From positions 310,001 to 374,000 of the forward strand of contig NZ_BDAP01000003.1 of NCBI RefSeq assembly GCF_001598915.1: a DNA stretch of 64,000 nucleotides, written 5' to 3'. Within the stretch, counting starts at the first letter, position 1, and each line of letters begins with the position of its first letter. The position numbers and the translations under genes were made by a program. The notes below the pieces were generated by a model. That model was not told the origin of the DNA, made no database searches, and worked only from the letters and a program-made list of their open reading frames with translations. This stretch comes from Williamsia muralis NBRC 105860 (GTDB taxonomy: Bacteria > Actinomycetota > Actinomycetes > Mycobacteriales > Mycobacteriaceae). Of the stretch, positions 17,974-29,749 are shown in pieces.

Positions 17974-19125
17974 ATGACTGTTCTTGCCGATAGCCAGATC
18001 ACCGGCGCGGTGCAGGCAGCCGAGCGTATTCTCGCAGCTCGGGCCGGCTCCGCGGTGTCCTTAGCCGATCCTGAGGACCTCGGTGGCAGCGGTCGTACCG
18101 AGGTGGTTCGGGTCCGGGTCGCCCAGAATCCGTTCTCCGGCGACCGCACCCTGGTGATCAAGGTCCTCGGCGACGGTGACGACGCCGAGTCCAGCGAAGC
18201 ATTCATTCGCGAGGTTGCGTCGTACAAATACGCGACCGCGCTGCCCCTCGAGTCGCGTCCGGGTCCTCAACTGATCGCATTCGACCTCTCCGCTCGTGTC
18301 CTGGTGTTGAGCGACCTCGGGGATGGACGATCCATGACCGAGCTGCTGGGCAGCGACGACCGCGCCGCCACCAGCAACGCGGTGAGCGCGTGGGGTCAGG
18401 CGCTCGGCCGCATGCACGCTGCCACCGTGGGCGGCGAAGGCGACTTTGCCGCGCTGCTCCGCCAAGGCGCAGCGGGGATCGCCGTCGATGCCCTCCGAGC
18501 GCAGTTCGAGGCGGCGGTCAGCGCCGCACCGCGGGTGATCGCAGACACTTTCGGTCTGACGGTGGACCCTGAAGTGCTGGATGCCCTGGGCAAGGCCAGA
18601 GCGTTGTTCGGCGAAGGGGAGCATCGCGCATTCAGCCCCTCTGACGTCGGTCCGGAGAACATCCTCATCAACGATGAGGGCGTCCAGTTCATGGACTACG
18701 AATGGGGCGGTTTCCGCGACGCCTCGCTCGACATCGCCTATGCGCTGGTGACGTTCCGGCCGTGGCTTGCCGCCGACAATGCCGCTCGCATAGTCGAACT
18801 CGAGACCGCAATGCTGGACGCGTGGCGCTCGGAAGTACAGGGCATCTGGCCCAGCCTGGCGTCCGACCGTGAGCTGGCCCGCAAGGCCGTGCTCGCCCGG
18901 CTGGCGTGGGTATGGCTGTCCACCGTCTGGATGTTGCCTGCCGACGACACCGACGTCGGTGCTGCCGACGAGCCGCACGGGCTCGCGATCAGCACATCCG
19001 ACCCGCGGGTGATCGTCGACCGCTGGGCCGGCCTCGCCGACGCCGCTCGCCGGGCGGATGCACCGAATCTTGCCCAGTTCGCCGACACGGTCGGTCAGGC
19101 GCTGGACTCGTCCTGGCTGCACTGA
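17974..19125 (+). CDS. Aminoglycoside phosphotransferase-fold kinase-like protein
   Basis: 383 residues with the phosphotransferase/choline-kinase fold: a nucleotide-binding N-lobe ([23 protein letters not shown] with a candidate Lys), the catalytic loop [13 protein letters not shown] (~227-239), and the metal motif [20 protein letters not shown] (~247). In the usual HGDxxxxN loop the His is replaced (PSD), while the Asp, Asn and second Asp remain, so activity is plausible but the substrate is unknown; this is not evidence of antibiotic resistance. ATG 17974 has GGAG just upstream; longer frames run into the preceding gene. It lies between the transglutaminase and rarA. Confidence 0.75.
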   Translation: MTVLADSQITGAVQAAERILAARAGSAVSLADPEDLGGSGRTEVVRVRVAQNPFSGDRTLVIKVLGDGDDAESSEAFIREVASYKYATALPLESRPGPQLIAFDLSARVLVLSDLGDGRSMTELLGSDDRAATSNAVSAWGQALGRMHAATVGGEGDFAALLRQGAAGIAVDALRAQFEAAVSAAPRVIADTFGLTVDPEVLDALGKARALFGEGEHRAFSPSDVGPENILINDEGVQFMDYEWGGFRDASLDIAYALVTFRPWLAADNAARIVELETAMLDAWRSEVQGIWPSLASDRELARKAVLARLAWVWLSTVWMLPADDTDVGAADEPHGLAISTSDPRVIVDRWAGLADAARRADAPNLAQFADTVGQALDSSWLH

Positions 19126-19162
19126 CGGGGCCGCACGAGATGACCGACATCCGGCCTTGGCC

Positions 19163-20563
19163 ATGACCGACGAACAGGGTGGGCTCTTTGCCGCACCCGA
19201 AGCACCGCCCGACACGATCACCAAGGGTCTGCCCGGCGCCTCCGCGGGATCACCCCTGGCCGTGCGGATGCGACCGCAGACACTGGAAGAGATTGTCGGA
19301 CAGGAGCATCTGCTGGAGAGCGGATCTCCGTTGCGTCGGCTGATCGATGGTTCGGGGGCCGCGTCGGTACTGCTGTTCGGCCCACCCGGTACCGGCAAGA
19401 CGACGATGGCCTCGCTCATCTCCACCGCAGCAGGCGGACGGTTCGAAGCACTGTCGGCCCTGTCGTCGGGGGTCAAGGAAGTCCGCGCGGTGATCGACGC
19501 GGCGCGCCGCCGCCTGATCGCGGGCACTCAAACCGTGCTCTTCATCGACGAGGTCCATCGCTTCTCCAAGACGCAGCAGGACGCCTTGCTCGATGCGGTG
19601 GAGAACCGAATCGTGCTGCTCGTTGCGGCCACCACCGAGAATCCGTCGTTCTCCGTGGTGGCGCCGTTGCTGTCGCGATCCCTGGTGCTGCAACTGCGGT
19701 CCCTGGAAGGGCCGGACATCCGGAAGCTGCTACAGCGGGCGGCATCGGACCCTCGCGGTTACGACGGGGCGGTCACGATCGACGACGACGCCCTCGACCA
19801 CCTGGAGAAGATCTCGGCGGGCGACGCGCGTCGCGGCCTCACGGCGCTGGAAGCGGCAGCCGATGCGGCACTTGCTGATTCGATGGCCGACGGCGGTACC
19901 TCCCGCGCGACGACAAAGGTCACCCTCGCGCATGTCGAGTCAGCAGTCGATCGTGCTGCCGTTCGATACGACCGTGATGGCGACCAGCACTACGACGTGA
20001 TCAGCGCGTTCATCAAATCGATCCGCGGCTCGGATGTGGATGCCGCACTGCACTACCTGGCCCGCATGATCACGGCAGGCGAGGACCCACGGTTCATCGC
20101 CCGCAGGTTGGTCGTGCACGCCAGTGAGGACATCGGGATGGCCGACCCGACGGCGCTGCAGACAGCGACCGCTGCGGCGCAGGCGGTTCAACTCATCGGT
20201 ATGCCCGAGGCGCGGCTCGCGTTGGCGCAGGCGACGATTCACCTGGCGACGGCCCCGAAATCCGCAGGTGTGGTGGCGGCCATCGGCGCAGCGATCGCCG
20301 ATGTCGAGGGCGGCCGGGCAGGCGCGGTGCCCGCGCACCTGCGTGACGGGCACTATGCCGGCGCGGCGAAACTCGGCAATGCCGTGGGTTACCGCTACCC
20401 CCACGACGCACCCGGCGGCGTCGTCGGGCAGCAATACCCGCCGGACGAACTGGTCGGCGTCGACTACTACGAGCCCACCGATCACGGATACGAGCGCGAG
20501 ATCGGCCCCCGTCTCGGACGGCTCCGCAACATCATTCGTGGCCGCGGCCGCTCCAACACCTGA
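19163..20563 (+). CDS. rarA: Replication-associated recombination protein A (AAA+ ATPase)
   Basis: 466 residues of the RarA/MgsA/WRNIP1 family, which acts at stalled replication forks. Walker [10 protein letters not shown] (~73-81), Walker [10 protein letters not shown] (~126), the sensor region [19 protein letters not shown], the lid helix region, and the C-terminal MgsA tetramerisation domain ([21 protein letters not shown]-type block, then [11 protein letters not shown] and the [14 protein letters not shown] segment). A short N-terminal extension contains [11 protein letters not shown], resembling a beta-clamp/SSB-interacting tail position. ATG 19163 has no clear ribosome site. M. tuberculosis counterpart is Rv2559c. 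Confidence 0.94.
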   Translation: MTDEQGGLFAAPEAPPDTITKGLPGASAGSPLAVRMRPQTLEEIVGQEHLLESGSPLRRLIDGSGAASVLLFGPPGTGKTTMASLISTAAGGRFEALSALSSGVKEVRAVIDAARRRLIAGTQTVLFIDEVHRFSKTQQDALLDAVENRIVLLVAATTENPSFSVVAPLLSRSLVLQLRSLEGPDIRKLLQRAASDPRGYDGAVTIDDDALDHLEKISAGDARRGLTALEAAADAALADSMADGGTSRATTKVTLAHVESAVDRAAVRYDRDGDQHYDVISAFIKSIRGSDVDAALHYLARMITAGEDPRFIARRLVVHASEDIGMADPTALQTATAAAQAVQLIGMPEARLALAQATIHLATAPKSAGVVAAIGAAIADVEGGRAGAVPAHLRDGHYAGAAKLGNAVGYRYPHDAPGGVVGQQYPPDELVGVDYYEPTDHGYEREIGPRLGRLRNIIRGRGRSNT

Positions 20564-20581
20564 TTCCGGGGCCGACACCGG

Positions 20582-20587
20582 TAGTGT
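20582..20587 (+). promoter_or_regulatory. Candidate -10 box for alaS operon
   Basis: TAGTGT (TANNNT) is 62 bases before the alaS GTG in the 86-base gap after rarA. A ribosome site AAGGA lies ~10 bases before GTG. Inference by motif only. Confidence 0.3.
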
Positions 20588-20649
20588 GAACACGGCCGTT
20601 TACCGGCGACACGCCGAGCGGCACGCCCCGATGAGTAAGGACTGAACCA

Positions 20650-23316
20650 GTGCAGACGCATGAGATCAGGAAGCGCTTCCTGGATCACTTCATCAAGGCC
20701 GGGCACACCGAGGTACCCAGCGCGTCACTGATCCTCGACGACCCCAACCTGCTCTTCGTCAACGCCGGCATGGTGCCGTTCAAGCCTTACTTCCTCGGCG
20801 AGCAGAATCCGCCGTACACCCGGGCCACCAGCATCCAGAAGTGCGTCCGGACACTCGACATCGAAGAAGTGGGTATCACCACCCGCCACAACACCTTCTT
20901 CCAGATGGCGGGCAACTTCTCGTTCGGCGACTACTTCAAGCGCGAGGCCATCACGTTCGCGTGGACGTTGCTCACCAACCCGGTGGCCGACGGCGGATTC
21001 GGGATCGACCCGGTCCGGCTGTGGCCGACGGTGTACCTCGACGACGACGAGGCCGAAGCCATCTGGCGCGATGAGATCGGCGTACCCGCCGAACGCATCC
21101 AGCGCCGCGGGATGAAAGACAACTACTGGTCGATGGGTGTCCCGGGGCCCTGCGGACCCTGTTCGGAGATCTTCTATGACCGCGGGCCCGCCTACGGAGT
21201 CGAAGGTGGACCCGAAGCCGACGAGGACCGCTACATCGAGATCTGGAACCTGGTGTTCATGCAGAACCAGCGTGGACCTGGTGGCGGCAAGGACGGCTAC
21301 GAGATCCTCGGGCCACTGCCGAAGCAGAACATCGACACCGGCATGGGCATCGAGCGTGTCGCGTGCCTGCTGCAAGGGGTGGAGAACGTCTACGAGACCG
21401 ACCTGCTCGCCCCCGTCATCGGGATCGCACAGCAGTTGACCGGCCGCACCTACGGCGCAGGCAACCACGAGGACGATGTCAGATTCCGGGTGATCGCCGA
21501 CCACGCGCGCACCGCGGTGATGCTCATCGCCGACGGCATCACACCCGGTAACGACGGCCGCGGGTACGTCCTGCGCCGCCTCCTGCGCCGCATCGTGCGA
21601 TCGGCCCGTCTCCTCGGTGCCTCGGGCGCCACGGTCGGCAGGTTCACCGAGGCCGTCATCGACACGATGTCGACGTCGTATCCCGAACTGGCCGAACAGC
21701 GTTCGCGCATCGTGTCCCTGGCCGTCGGGGAAGAGGACGCGTTCCTCAAGACCCTGACCGCCGGCTCCAAGTTGTTCGACGACGCCGCGGCGACGACCAA
21801 GGCGTCGGGCGCCACCCGGATCAGCGGACGAGATGCATTCGCGCTACACGACACCTATGGCTTCCCGATCGACCTCACCTTGGAGATGGCCGCCGAAGCC
21901 GGACTGTCGGTGGACGAACAGGGCTTCACCGCACTGATGGCAGAACAGCGTCAGCGCGCCAAAGCCGATGCCACGGCTCGTAAGTCCGGCCACGCCGACC
22001 TGAGTGTCTATCGGGAGTTCCTCGACCGCGGACCCACCGTCTTCACCGGTTTTGATGAATTGGTCTCTGAGGCAACGGTGTTGGGACTCGTGGCCGACGG
22101 AGGCAAGGTTCGCAGTGCTTCGGCGGGCCAAGAGGTCGAGGTCATTCTCGACCGCAGCCCCCTCTATGCAGAATCCGGTGGCCAGATCGCCGACATCGGC
22201 AGCATCACGACGTCGTCCGGACTCCGGATCAAGGTCAAGGACGTCCAGAAGCTCGGTAAGACGGTGTGGCTGCACCGGGCGGTGGTCGAGGAAGGCGAGG
22301 TCGCCGAAGGCGATGTGGTGCTCGCCCAGGTGGACACCGCCTGGCGTCACGGCGCCACGCAGGGGCATTCCGGAACCCATCTCGTGCACGCAGCGCTCCG
22401 GCAGGTCCTGGGGCCCACCGCGACCCAGGCCGGCTCCCTGAACCGGCCGGGTTATCTCCGTTTCGACTTCAGTGCGCAGGGCCCGGTCACCGAGGCCCAG
22501 CGCGGGGAGATAGAGGAGATCACCAACGCCGCGGTCGAGGCCAATTACCCGGTGAACACCTTCGAGACCAACCTGCCCGAGGCCAAGGCGATGGGCGCCA
22601 TGGCACTCTTCGGCGAGAACTACGGCGACGTGGTGCGAGTGGTGGAGATCGGCGGGCCGTTCTCGATGGAACTGTGCGGCGGCACCCACGTCGGTGCGTC
22701 AGCTCAGGTCGGCCCGGTCACGTTGCTGGGGGAGTCCTCGGTGGGGTCGGGGGTGCGGCGGATCGAGGCCTACGTCGGTCTGGATTCCTACCGCTACCTC
22801 GCCAAGGAGCGGGCGTTGCTGGCCGGTCTGGCCTCGAGCCTCAAGGTGCCGTCCGATCAGGTCCCAGCCAGGGTCGAGACGTTGGTCGGCAAACTGCGCG
22901 ACGCGGAGAAGCAGATCGAGAAGATGCGCGCCGACGCCGCGAAGGCCTCGGTGGGCTCGCTCATCGACGACGCAGTCCGGGTCGGTGACGTGCTGGTGGT
23001 CTCCGGCACACTCGACGGGATGAACGCCGGTGACCTGCGGACGCTCGCAGGCGACCTGCGTGGCCGTGTCGGCTCGGACACTGCGGTCGTCGCCCTCTTC
23101 TCGGTGTCGGACGACAAGGTCCCTTTCGCGATCGCCACCACCGCTGCAGCCCGTGACGCGGGTATCAAGGCCGGCGACCTGGTGAAGGATCTGGCGCCGC
23201 TGGTCTCAGGTCGCGGCGGCGGAAAGCCAGATCTCGCCCAGGGGTCGGGTACCGACGCCGCCGGCATCGATGCCGCGTTGTCTCGGCTGCGCGACCTGGT
23301 CGGCGCGAATCGATGA
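20650..23316 (+). CDS. alaS: Alanyl-tRNA synthetase
   Basis: 888 residues, full length for bacterial AlaRS. The catalytic class II core starts at once ([37 protein letters not shown]). The editing domain has zinc-binding HSGTHLVH (~573-580) and [11 protein letters not shown] (~676). A coiled-coil ([24 protein letters not shown]) leads to the C-Ala domain with [16 protein letters not shown] is taken as start ([13 protein letters not shown] follows). First gene of an operon alaS-ruvX-mltG-aroE joined by short overlaps, the same order as in mycobacteria. Confidence 0.97.
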   Translation: MQTHEIRKRFLDHFIKAGHTEVPSASLILDDPNLLFVNAGMVPFKPYFLGEQNPPYTRATSIQKCVRTLDIEEVGITTRHNTFFQMAGNFSFGDYFKREAITFAWTLLTNPVADGGFGIDPVRLWPTVYLDDDEAEAIWRDEIGVPAERIQRRGMKDNYWSMGVPGPCGPCSEIFYDRGPAYGVEGGPEADEDRYIEIWNLVFMQNQRGPGGGKDGYEILGPLPKQNIDTGMGIERVACLLQGVENVYETDLLAPVIGIAQQLTGRTYGAGNHEDDVRFRVIADHARTAVMLIADGITPGNDGRGYVLRRLLRRIVRSARLLGASGATVGRFTEAVIDTMSTSYPELAEQRSRIVSLAVGEEDAFLKTLTAGSKLFDDAAATTKASGATRISGRDAFALHDTYGFPIDLTLEMAAEAGLSVDEQGFTALMAEQRQRAKADATARKSGHADLSVYREFLDRGPTVFTGFDELVSEATVLGLVADGGKVRSASAGQEVEVILDRSPLYAESGGQIADIGSITTSSGLRIKVKDVQKLGKTVWLHRAVVEEGEVAEGDVVLAQVDTAWRHGATQGHSGTHLVHAALRQVLGPTATQAGSLNRPGYLRFDFSAQGPVTEAQRGEIEEITNAAVEANYPVNTFETNLPEAKAMGAMALFGENYGDVVRVVEIGGPFSMELCGGTHVGASAQVGPVTLLGESSVGSGVRRIEAYVGLDSYRYLAKERALLAGLASSLKVPSDQVPARVETLVGKLRDAEKQIEKMRADAAKASVGSLIDDAVRVGDVLVVSGTLDGMNAGDLRTLAGDLRGRVGSDTAVVALFSVSDDKVPFAIATTAAARDAGIKAGDLVKDLAPLVSGRGGGKPDLAQGSGTDAAGIDAALSRLRDLVGANR

Positions 23317-23789
23317 CGCTCACGCCGCGGGGGCGGCGCGTGGCCATCGACGTCGGGAGTGTCCGGATCGGGGTCGCGTCGTGCGATCCCGATGGCATCC
23401 TCGCGACTCCGGTGGAGACCGTGGCGCGAACTGCCGGCGGCGACGGGGACCTTCGTCGGCTGGAAGAGATCATCGCCGAGTACGAGGCGGTCGCGGTCAT
23501 CGTCGGGCTACCGAAAACCCTGCGTGACGAGCACGGCCACGCGGCGAAACTGGCGACCGAGTTCGGAAACGCGCTGGCAGACCGGATCTCACCCATCCCA
23601 GTGCTCTACAGCGACGAACGCCTCTCGACGGTCACCGCGCAGCAGGCCCTTCGCAGCTCGGGTGTGCGGGCGAAGGCGCAGAAATCGGTTGTCGACCAGG
23701 CGGCCGCCACAGCGATCTTGCAGGGATGGTTGGATTTGCAGGCGAACCGTCAAGACATGCAGGCGGGCCGTCAGGAAGGACGCGGGTGA
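23313..23789 (+). CDS. ruvX: Putative Holliday junction resolvase / pre-16S rRNA nuclease YqgF
   Basis: 158 residues with the RNase H-like YqgF fold: [18 protein letters not shown] (first acidic residue), [17 protein letters not shown], and [14 protein letters not shown] with a conserved Asp-Glu. In E. coli YqgF trims the 5' end of 16S rRNA precursors; other members are described as Holliday-junction resolvases. ATG overlaps alaS stop (ATGA) and its own stop overlaps the mltG GTG (GTGA). Confidence 0.93.
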   Translation: MTLTPRGRRVAIDVGSVRIGVASCDPDGILATPVETVARTAGGDGDLRRLEEIIAEYEAVAVIVGLPKTLRDEHGHAAKLATEFGNALADRISPIPVLYSDERLSTVTAQQALRSSGVRAKAQKSVVDQAAATAILQGWLDLQANRQDMQAGRQEGRG

Positions 23790-25546
23790 GCGACGATCGA
23801 TCCGATGAACGGGCCACCGGCCGCGGTCACGGCGACCGCCGGGAACAGCATCAGCCTCCCGGTCATCGTCGCAGCCGTTCGGCACAGGACTACGACCCGG
23901 AGCGGCTGAAGTACTTCACCCGCGGCGCAGACGGTGGTGGCAATCGTTCTGGGCGTCACGGGCCGCGAACCATCCGACCGGGCGGTGCCGACGCGGCGCC
24001 CACCGGACAACAGTGGCCCGGCGGTGGACCATCGTCCGATCCGTCGTGGGCTCCGCCCGAGTCGACCCGTCCACCGGTCCCGCCCGCCGGGCCCCCTCCG
24101 GGCAGTGGGTCGCGGATGGACACGCCATTCGACGCTCCGCCACCGAACCCGGTTCCGCCCGATCCCCGTGGCTCTCGCCACCCACGTGCCTACGATCCCG
24201 TGGCGCCACACGATGCGACCGGTCCATATGTGGACCCCGGTCGCGAAGATTTCGACAGGCGTCAACGCGGCGAACGCGACGGCGTGGCCGTTCCGGGCCT
24301 GGATCCGGCCTCTGCGCCGTCGCGACGACGCCCTGATCCCAGATCGGCACTGCCCACCCGGGACCGCTCGCCCAAACGCAGTGCGGCAGCCGAGCGGCGC
24401 CGCAAACGCAAGAGGGTTGTCATCGCCGCGGCGGTGGCGTTCATGGTGCTTCTCGTCGGCGGAATCGGCTACGCCGGACTCCGGCTGGCCGGGCAGTTCG
24501 GCGGACCGGACAACTCGGACTTCTCCAACACCGCGGGCACGTCGGATGTGGTGGTGCAGATCCCGCCCGACTCGTCGCTCACCGCGTTCGGCGAGATCCT
24601 GAAGGAGAACAAGGTGGTGGCCAGTGTGGGCGCCTTCACCACCGCGGCCGACGGCAAGCCGATCTCGGCGGGCTTCTACAAGCTGCGCACCGAGATCCCC
24701 GCCAGCACAGCTGTTTCCATGCTCACCGACGACAACAGGGTGGGCCCGGTGGTCATTCCCGAGGGCCTGCAGCTCGACACCAAGGAAGGCATCGACGGCA
24801 AGACGACGCCGGGGGTCTTCGCTCGCGTCGCCGAAGCCACTTCGCTCACCCTGAACGGACAGGAGAGCGGGGTGACCGTCGAGGAATTGGCCCAGGCGGC
24901 AGCCACCGCGACACCTCAGGAACTGGGCGTCCCGTCGTGGGCGACCGACGCGGTCACCGCGCTGGCCGGCGACCACCGCAGGATCGAAGGGCTCATCGCG
25001 CCGACGCTGTGGGAAGCGATCGACCCGAATCTGAGCCCGGTGCAGATGCTGAACTACCTGATCTCGCGCAGCGCTTCCCTGTTTGCGCAGTGGGGCCTGC
25101 CGGAATCGGGCACCACGTCGAGCAACATGACCCCGTATCAGACGCTGGTCACCGCCTCGATCGTCGAACGCGAGGTCAACCGGGCCGACGACTACCCCAA
25201 GGTCGCTCGGGTCGTGGTGAACCGGCTCGACGACAATCAGGCACTGCAGATGGACTCCACGGTGAACTACACCTCGGCGATCCAGAACATCGACGTCGCC
25301 GGCGACGACTTCACCGCGGACACCAAGTGGAACACCTACCAGCAGAAGGGGCTGCCGCCCACACCGATCGGTGCGGTCGGTCAGCCGGCACTCGAGGCGT
25401 CGCTCAACCCGCCGGTGGGCAATTGGCTCTACTTCGTGTCCATCGATCAGCAGGGCACAACGCTGTTCACCGACGATTTCGAGCAGCACAAGCGCAATCG
25501 GCAGCAGGCCTGCGACAACGGCGTGCTGCAGACGAACTGTGGTTAG
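23786..25546 (+). CDS. mltG: Endolytic murein transglycosylase MltG with long disordered cytoplasmic region
   Basis: 586 residues. The first ~205 residues are predicted disordered, rich in Arg, Pro, Gly and Asp; then a basic patch (ERRRKRKR), one membrane helix (VVIAAAVAFMVLLVGGIGYAG, 211-231), and an outside YceG domain with a LysM-like part (VVVQIPPDSSLTAFGEIL) and catalytic region ASIVEREVNRADDYPKVA, whose Glu near 461 is the expected catalytic residue, followed by RLDDNQALQMDSTVNYT and the KGLPPTPIGAVGQPALEA block. MltG cleaves nascent peptidoglycan strands and sets glycan length. GTG 23786 overlaps the ruvX stop; the upstream in-frame codons belong to ruvX. Confidence 0.94.
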   Translation: MSDDRSDERATGRGHGDRREQHQPPGHRRSRSAQDYDPERLKYFTRGADGGGNRSGRHGPRTIRPGGADAAPTGQQWPGGGPSSDPSWAPPESTRPPVPPAGPPPGSGSRMDTPFDAPPPNPVPPDPRGSRHPRAYDPVAPHDATGPYVDPGREDFDRRQRGERDGVAVPGLDPASAPSRRRPDPRSALPTRDRSPKRSAAAERRRKRKRVVIAAAVAFMVLLVGGIGYAGLRLAGQFGGPDNSDFSNTAGTSDVVVQIPPDSSLTAFGEILKENKVVASVGAFTTAADGKPISAGFYKLRTEIPASTAVSMLTDDNRVGPVVIPEGLQLDTKEGIDGKTTPGVFARVAEATSLTLNGQESGVTVEELAQAAATATPQELGVPSWATDAVTALAGDHRRIEGLIAPTLWEAIDPNLSPVQMLNYLISRSASLFAQWGLPESGTTSSNMTPYQTLVTASIVEREVNRADDYPKVARVVVNRLDDNQALQMDSTVNYTSAIQNIDVAGDDFTADTKWNTYQQKGLPPTPIGAVGQPALEASLNPPVGNWLYFVSIDQQGTTLFTDDFEQHKRNRQQACDNGVLQTNCG

Positions 25547-26354
25547 TCGGGCCGCCGCGATCCTCGGGTCGCCGGTAAGCCATTCACGTTCGCCCGACCT
25601 CCATCTCGCGGCGTACCGGGCCCTGGGCCTGGGCGACTGGACGTACGAACGTATCGAGTGCACGGCCGAGCAGCTACCAGCTCTGGTGAGCGGGCTCGAC
25701 GATCGGTACATCGGTCTGTCGGTGACCATGCCCGGCAAACGGGCCGCGCTGGACGTGGCGCAGACCCGGACCGAGCGGGCCGCGAAGGTCGGTTCGGCGA
25801 ACACACTGGTCAGAACCGATGGTGGCTGGCGGGCCGATTGCACCGACATCGATGGGGCGGCGGCAGCGTTGACCGAACTCGGTGTCGGTGACCTCGGCGG
25901 TGCGTCCGCCGTGGTTCTCGGCGCCGGCGGGACCGCTGCGCCCGTTCTCGCAGCACTCGCGGGAGTCCACGTGGGCCACGTGACGGTGGTTGCACGCAGC
26001 ACCGCGCGGGCTGCGGAAGCCATTGCCGTCGCAGATGCGTTCGGCCTGCGGACCGAGGTGATCGCATTTGAACCCGGACCGGAACTGGCAAAACGTTCGC
26101 GCGAGTGCGCGGTGCTGGTCAACACGGTCCCTGCGGCCGCTACCGAGCCCCTCGTCGACGTCGCTGCCGCCGCGCCCCGCCTCTTCGACGTGATCTACAG
26201 CCCGTGGCCCACCCCTCTGGCAACCGCTGTCGCCGAACGGGGTGGCGCAGTTGTGGGTGGTCTGGTGATGCTGCTGAACCAGGCATACGGCCAGGTCGAA
26301 CAATTCACGGGCAGACCGGCACCGCGAGAGGCGATGGCCGCCGTACTGGCTTGA
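25539..26354 (+). CDS. aroE: Shikimate dehydrogenase
   Basis: 271 residues. Reduces 3-dehydroshikimate to shikimate with NADPH. Substrate motif SPVSHSRSP near the N-terminus, catalytic Lys in SVTMPGKRAAL (~66), SANTLVR, dinucleotide motif VLGAGGTAAPVLAAL (~124), and VNTVP later. The C-terminal GGLVMLLNQAYGQVEQFTG block is also standard. GTG 25539 overlaps the mltG stop by 8 bases and gives the family start; an upstream frame within mltG is spurious. Part of the aro group together with aroC, aroK and aroB downstream. Confidence 0.95.
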   Translation: MVSRAAAILGSPVSHSRSPDLHLAAYRALGLGDWTYERIECTAEQLPALVSGLDDRYIGLSVTMPGKRAALDVAQTRTERAAKVGSANTLVRTDGGWRADCTDIDGAAAALTELGVGDLGGASAVVLGAGGTAAPVLAALAGVHVGHVTVVARSTARAAEAIAVADAFGLRTEVIAFEPGPELAKRSRECAVLVNTVPAAATEPLVDVAAAAPRLFDVIYSPWPTPLATAVAERGGAVVGGLVMLLNQAYGQVEQFTGRPAPREAMAAVLA

Positions 26355-26411
26355 TCTGTCCACAGAAGCGCAGCCATCCACAGGCCGCGCTGATCGGAGC
26401 CCTCGCGGCCG

Positions 26412-26825
26412 GTGGCAACGTCCATTGTTGGCGTTGTGCAGATGCTCATGCCCGTGCTGGCGATCTGGTTCGTGGCCTTGTCCGTGTCCGATCTGCGAAC
26501 GCGCCGGCTGCCGAACGCACTGACGGTGCCCGCTGCAGTTGCCTCCCTCGTCGCGGTCGCGATTCACCCCGCCGCCACACCGGGTCTGATCGTCGCCGTC
26601 GGCATCTACCTCGTGGCCTTCTCGCTGCACGCCTGCGGGGGCGGGGACGTGAAGCTCGCCATCACCGTGGGCGCCCTGGCGGGCTCCGCCGCAGCCGTAC
26701 TGGCCGTGATCGTCCTGGCCCACATCCTCACCGTGGTGCCTGCGGTGGTCACCGGAGATCGACGGCCACAGCCCCATGGCCCGGCGCTGTGCGCGGCCAC
26801 GGCGCTCGTCTGTGGGATCTGGTGA
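26412..26825 (+). CDS. Small type IV prepilin peptidase-like membrane protein (A24 family)
   Basis: Up to 137 residues (start could instead be GTG 26436 or ATG 26442). It carries both aspartate motifs of A24 aspartyl peptidases: SDLRTRRLPNALT (~26-38) and GGGDVKLA (~75-82), within four or so membrane helices. It lacks the N-terminal cysteine/methyltransferase region of full PilD enzymes, so it resembles the minimal TadV/FlaK-like type. No pilin or secretion genes are in the window. The gene sits alone between aroE and aroC, in the same place as Rv2551c of M. tuberculosis. No clear ribosome site is seen. Confidence 0.78.
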   Translation: MATSIVGVVQMLMPVLAIWFVALSVSDLRTRRLPNALTVPAAVASLVAVAIHPAATPGLIVAVGIYLVAFSLHACGGGDVKLAITVGALAGSAAAVLAVIVLAHILTVVPAVVTGDRRPQPHGPALCAATALVCGIW

Positions 26826-26861
26826 GGGCCTGGCGGGCGACGCGTGGAACAATTGACCACT

Positions 26862-28048
26862 GTGTTGCGCTGGAGTACTGCCGGAGAATCCCACGGGCCC
26901 GCATTGGTTGCCGTTCTGGAAGGAATGGTGGCCGGTGTCGAGGTGACGTCGTCCGAGATCGCCGACCAACTGGCTCGTCGCCGCCTCGGTTACGGACGTG
27001 GTGCGCGGATGAAGTTCGAGGCCGACAAGGTCACCATGATCGGCGGTGTGCGCCACGGTGTGACCATGGGTGGTCCCGTCGCCATCGAGGTCGCCAACTC
27101 CGAGTGGCCCAAGTGGGAGTCGGTCATGTCTGCCGACCCGGTGCCCGCCGAGGAACTCGAGGGGATCGCCCGCAACGAGCCGCTCACCCGCCCGCGTCCG
27201 GGCCATGCCGACTACGCGGGCATGCTCAAGTACGGATTCGCCGACGCGCGGCCGGTGCTGGAACGGGCCAGTGCACGTGAGACCGCGGCCCGGGTCGCGA
27301 TCGGCACGGTTGCCCGCAACTTCCTGCGTCAGGTACTCGGCATCGAGGTGCTCTCGCACGTCATCTCCATCGGCGCCTCCGATCCGTACATCGGGGCAGC
27401 CCCCACCCACGCCGATCTCGCGCAGATCGACGCCAGCCCCGTGCGGGCATACTCCACCGATGCCGAGGCAGCGATGATCGCCGAGATCGAGGCCGCCAAG
27501 CGGGACGGCGACACCTTGGGCGGCGTCGTCGAGGTGGTCGCCACCGGAGTCCCGATCGGCCTTGGCTCACATGTCAGCGGAGACCGCAGACTCGATTCCC
27601 GTCTGGCCGGCGCACTCATGGGCATCCAGGCAATCAAGGGTGTCGAGGTGGGTGACGGGTTCGAAACCGCCCGTCGCCGGGGGAGTGCGGCACACGACGA
27701 AATGGTGCCCGGACCCCATGGTGCCGTCCGGTCGACCAACCGGGCCGGCGGCCTCGAGGGCGGCATGAGCAACGGCGAGTTCATCCGGGTGCGGGCGGCG
27801 ATGAAGCCGATCTCGACTGTGCCTCGGGCGCTGTCCACCATGGACATGACCACCGGCGAGCAGGCCACCGCGATCCACCAGCGGTCGGATGTGTGTGCGG
27901 TTCCCGCAGCAGGAGTGGTTGCCGAGTCGATGGTCGCACTGGTCCTCGCTCAGGCGGCGCTGGAGAAGTTCGGTGGCGACTCGGCTCACGAGACCGCTGA
28001 CAACCTGGCGGGCTACCTCAAACGCGTCGCCGCGCATCTACCGCAGCC

Positions 28049-28052
<4 letters not shown>
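26862..28052 (+). CDS. aroC: Chorismate synthase
   Basis: 396 residues. Converts EPSP to chorismate with reduced FMN. Starts [21 protein letters not shown] (family N-terminal signature), followed by [31 protein letters not shown]-like and [12 protein letters not shown] blocks, and [27 protein letters not shown] 26862 is chosen because the homologous enzymes begin MLRW; the six extra upstream codons have no support. Its stop overlaps aroK (GTGA). Confidence 0.97.
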
Positions 28053-29682
<1,630 letters not shown>

Positions 29683-29694
29683 GCGACCGATCGA

Positions 29695-29723
29695 CCGGCC
29701 GGCCCTGACGGCGGGCCGGTCGG
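29695..29723. terminator. Strong hairpin between convergent aroB and membrane protein gene
   Basis: CCGGCCGGCCC (29695-29705) pairs with GGGCCGGTCGG (29713-29723): an 11-bp GC-rich stem with one G-T wobble and a 7-base loop. There is no T-run. Located 13 bases after the aroB stop and 27 before the end of the convergent gene, so it could serve both strands. Confidence 0.55.
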
Positions 29724-29749
29724 CCCACGCCGGGTACCTGCTAGACCGG

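Noticed and set aside
17974-19125. Antibiotic resistance by an aminoglycoside phosphotransferase
   Set aside because: Only the fold is shared. The catalytic loop differs and the gene sits in a conserved housekeeping region.
19140-19166. 8-codon frame whose stop overlaps the rarA ATG (ATGA)
   Set aside because: Could look like a leader peptide, but it has no ribosome site, no attenuator and no composition signal; chance is the simpler explanation.
23771-26125. 784-codon open frame on the minus strand
   Set aside because: Covers mltG and aroE in antisense; crosses their boundary without any motif. Not a gene.
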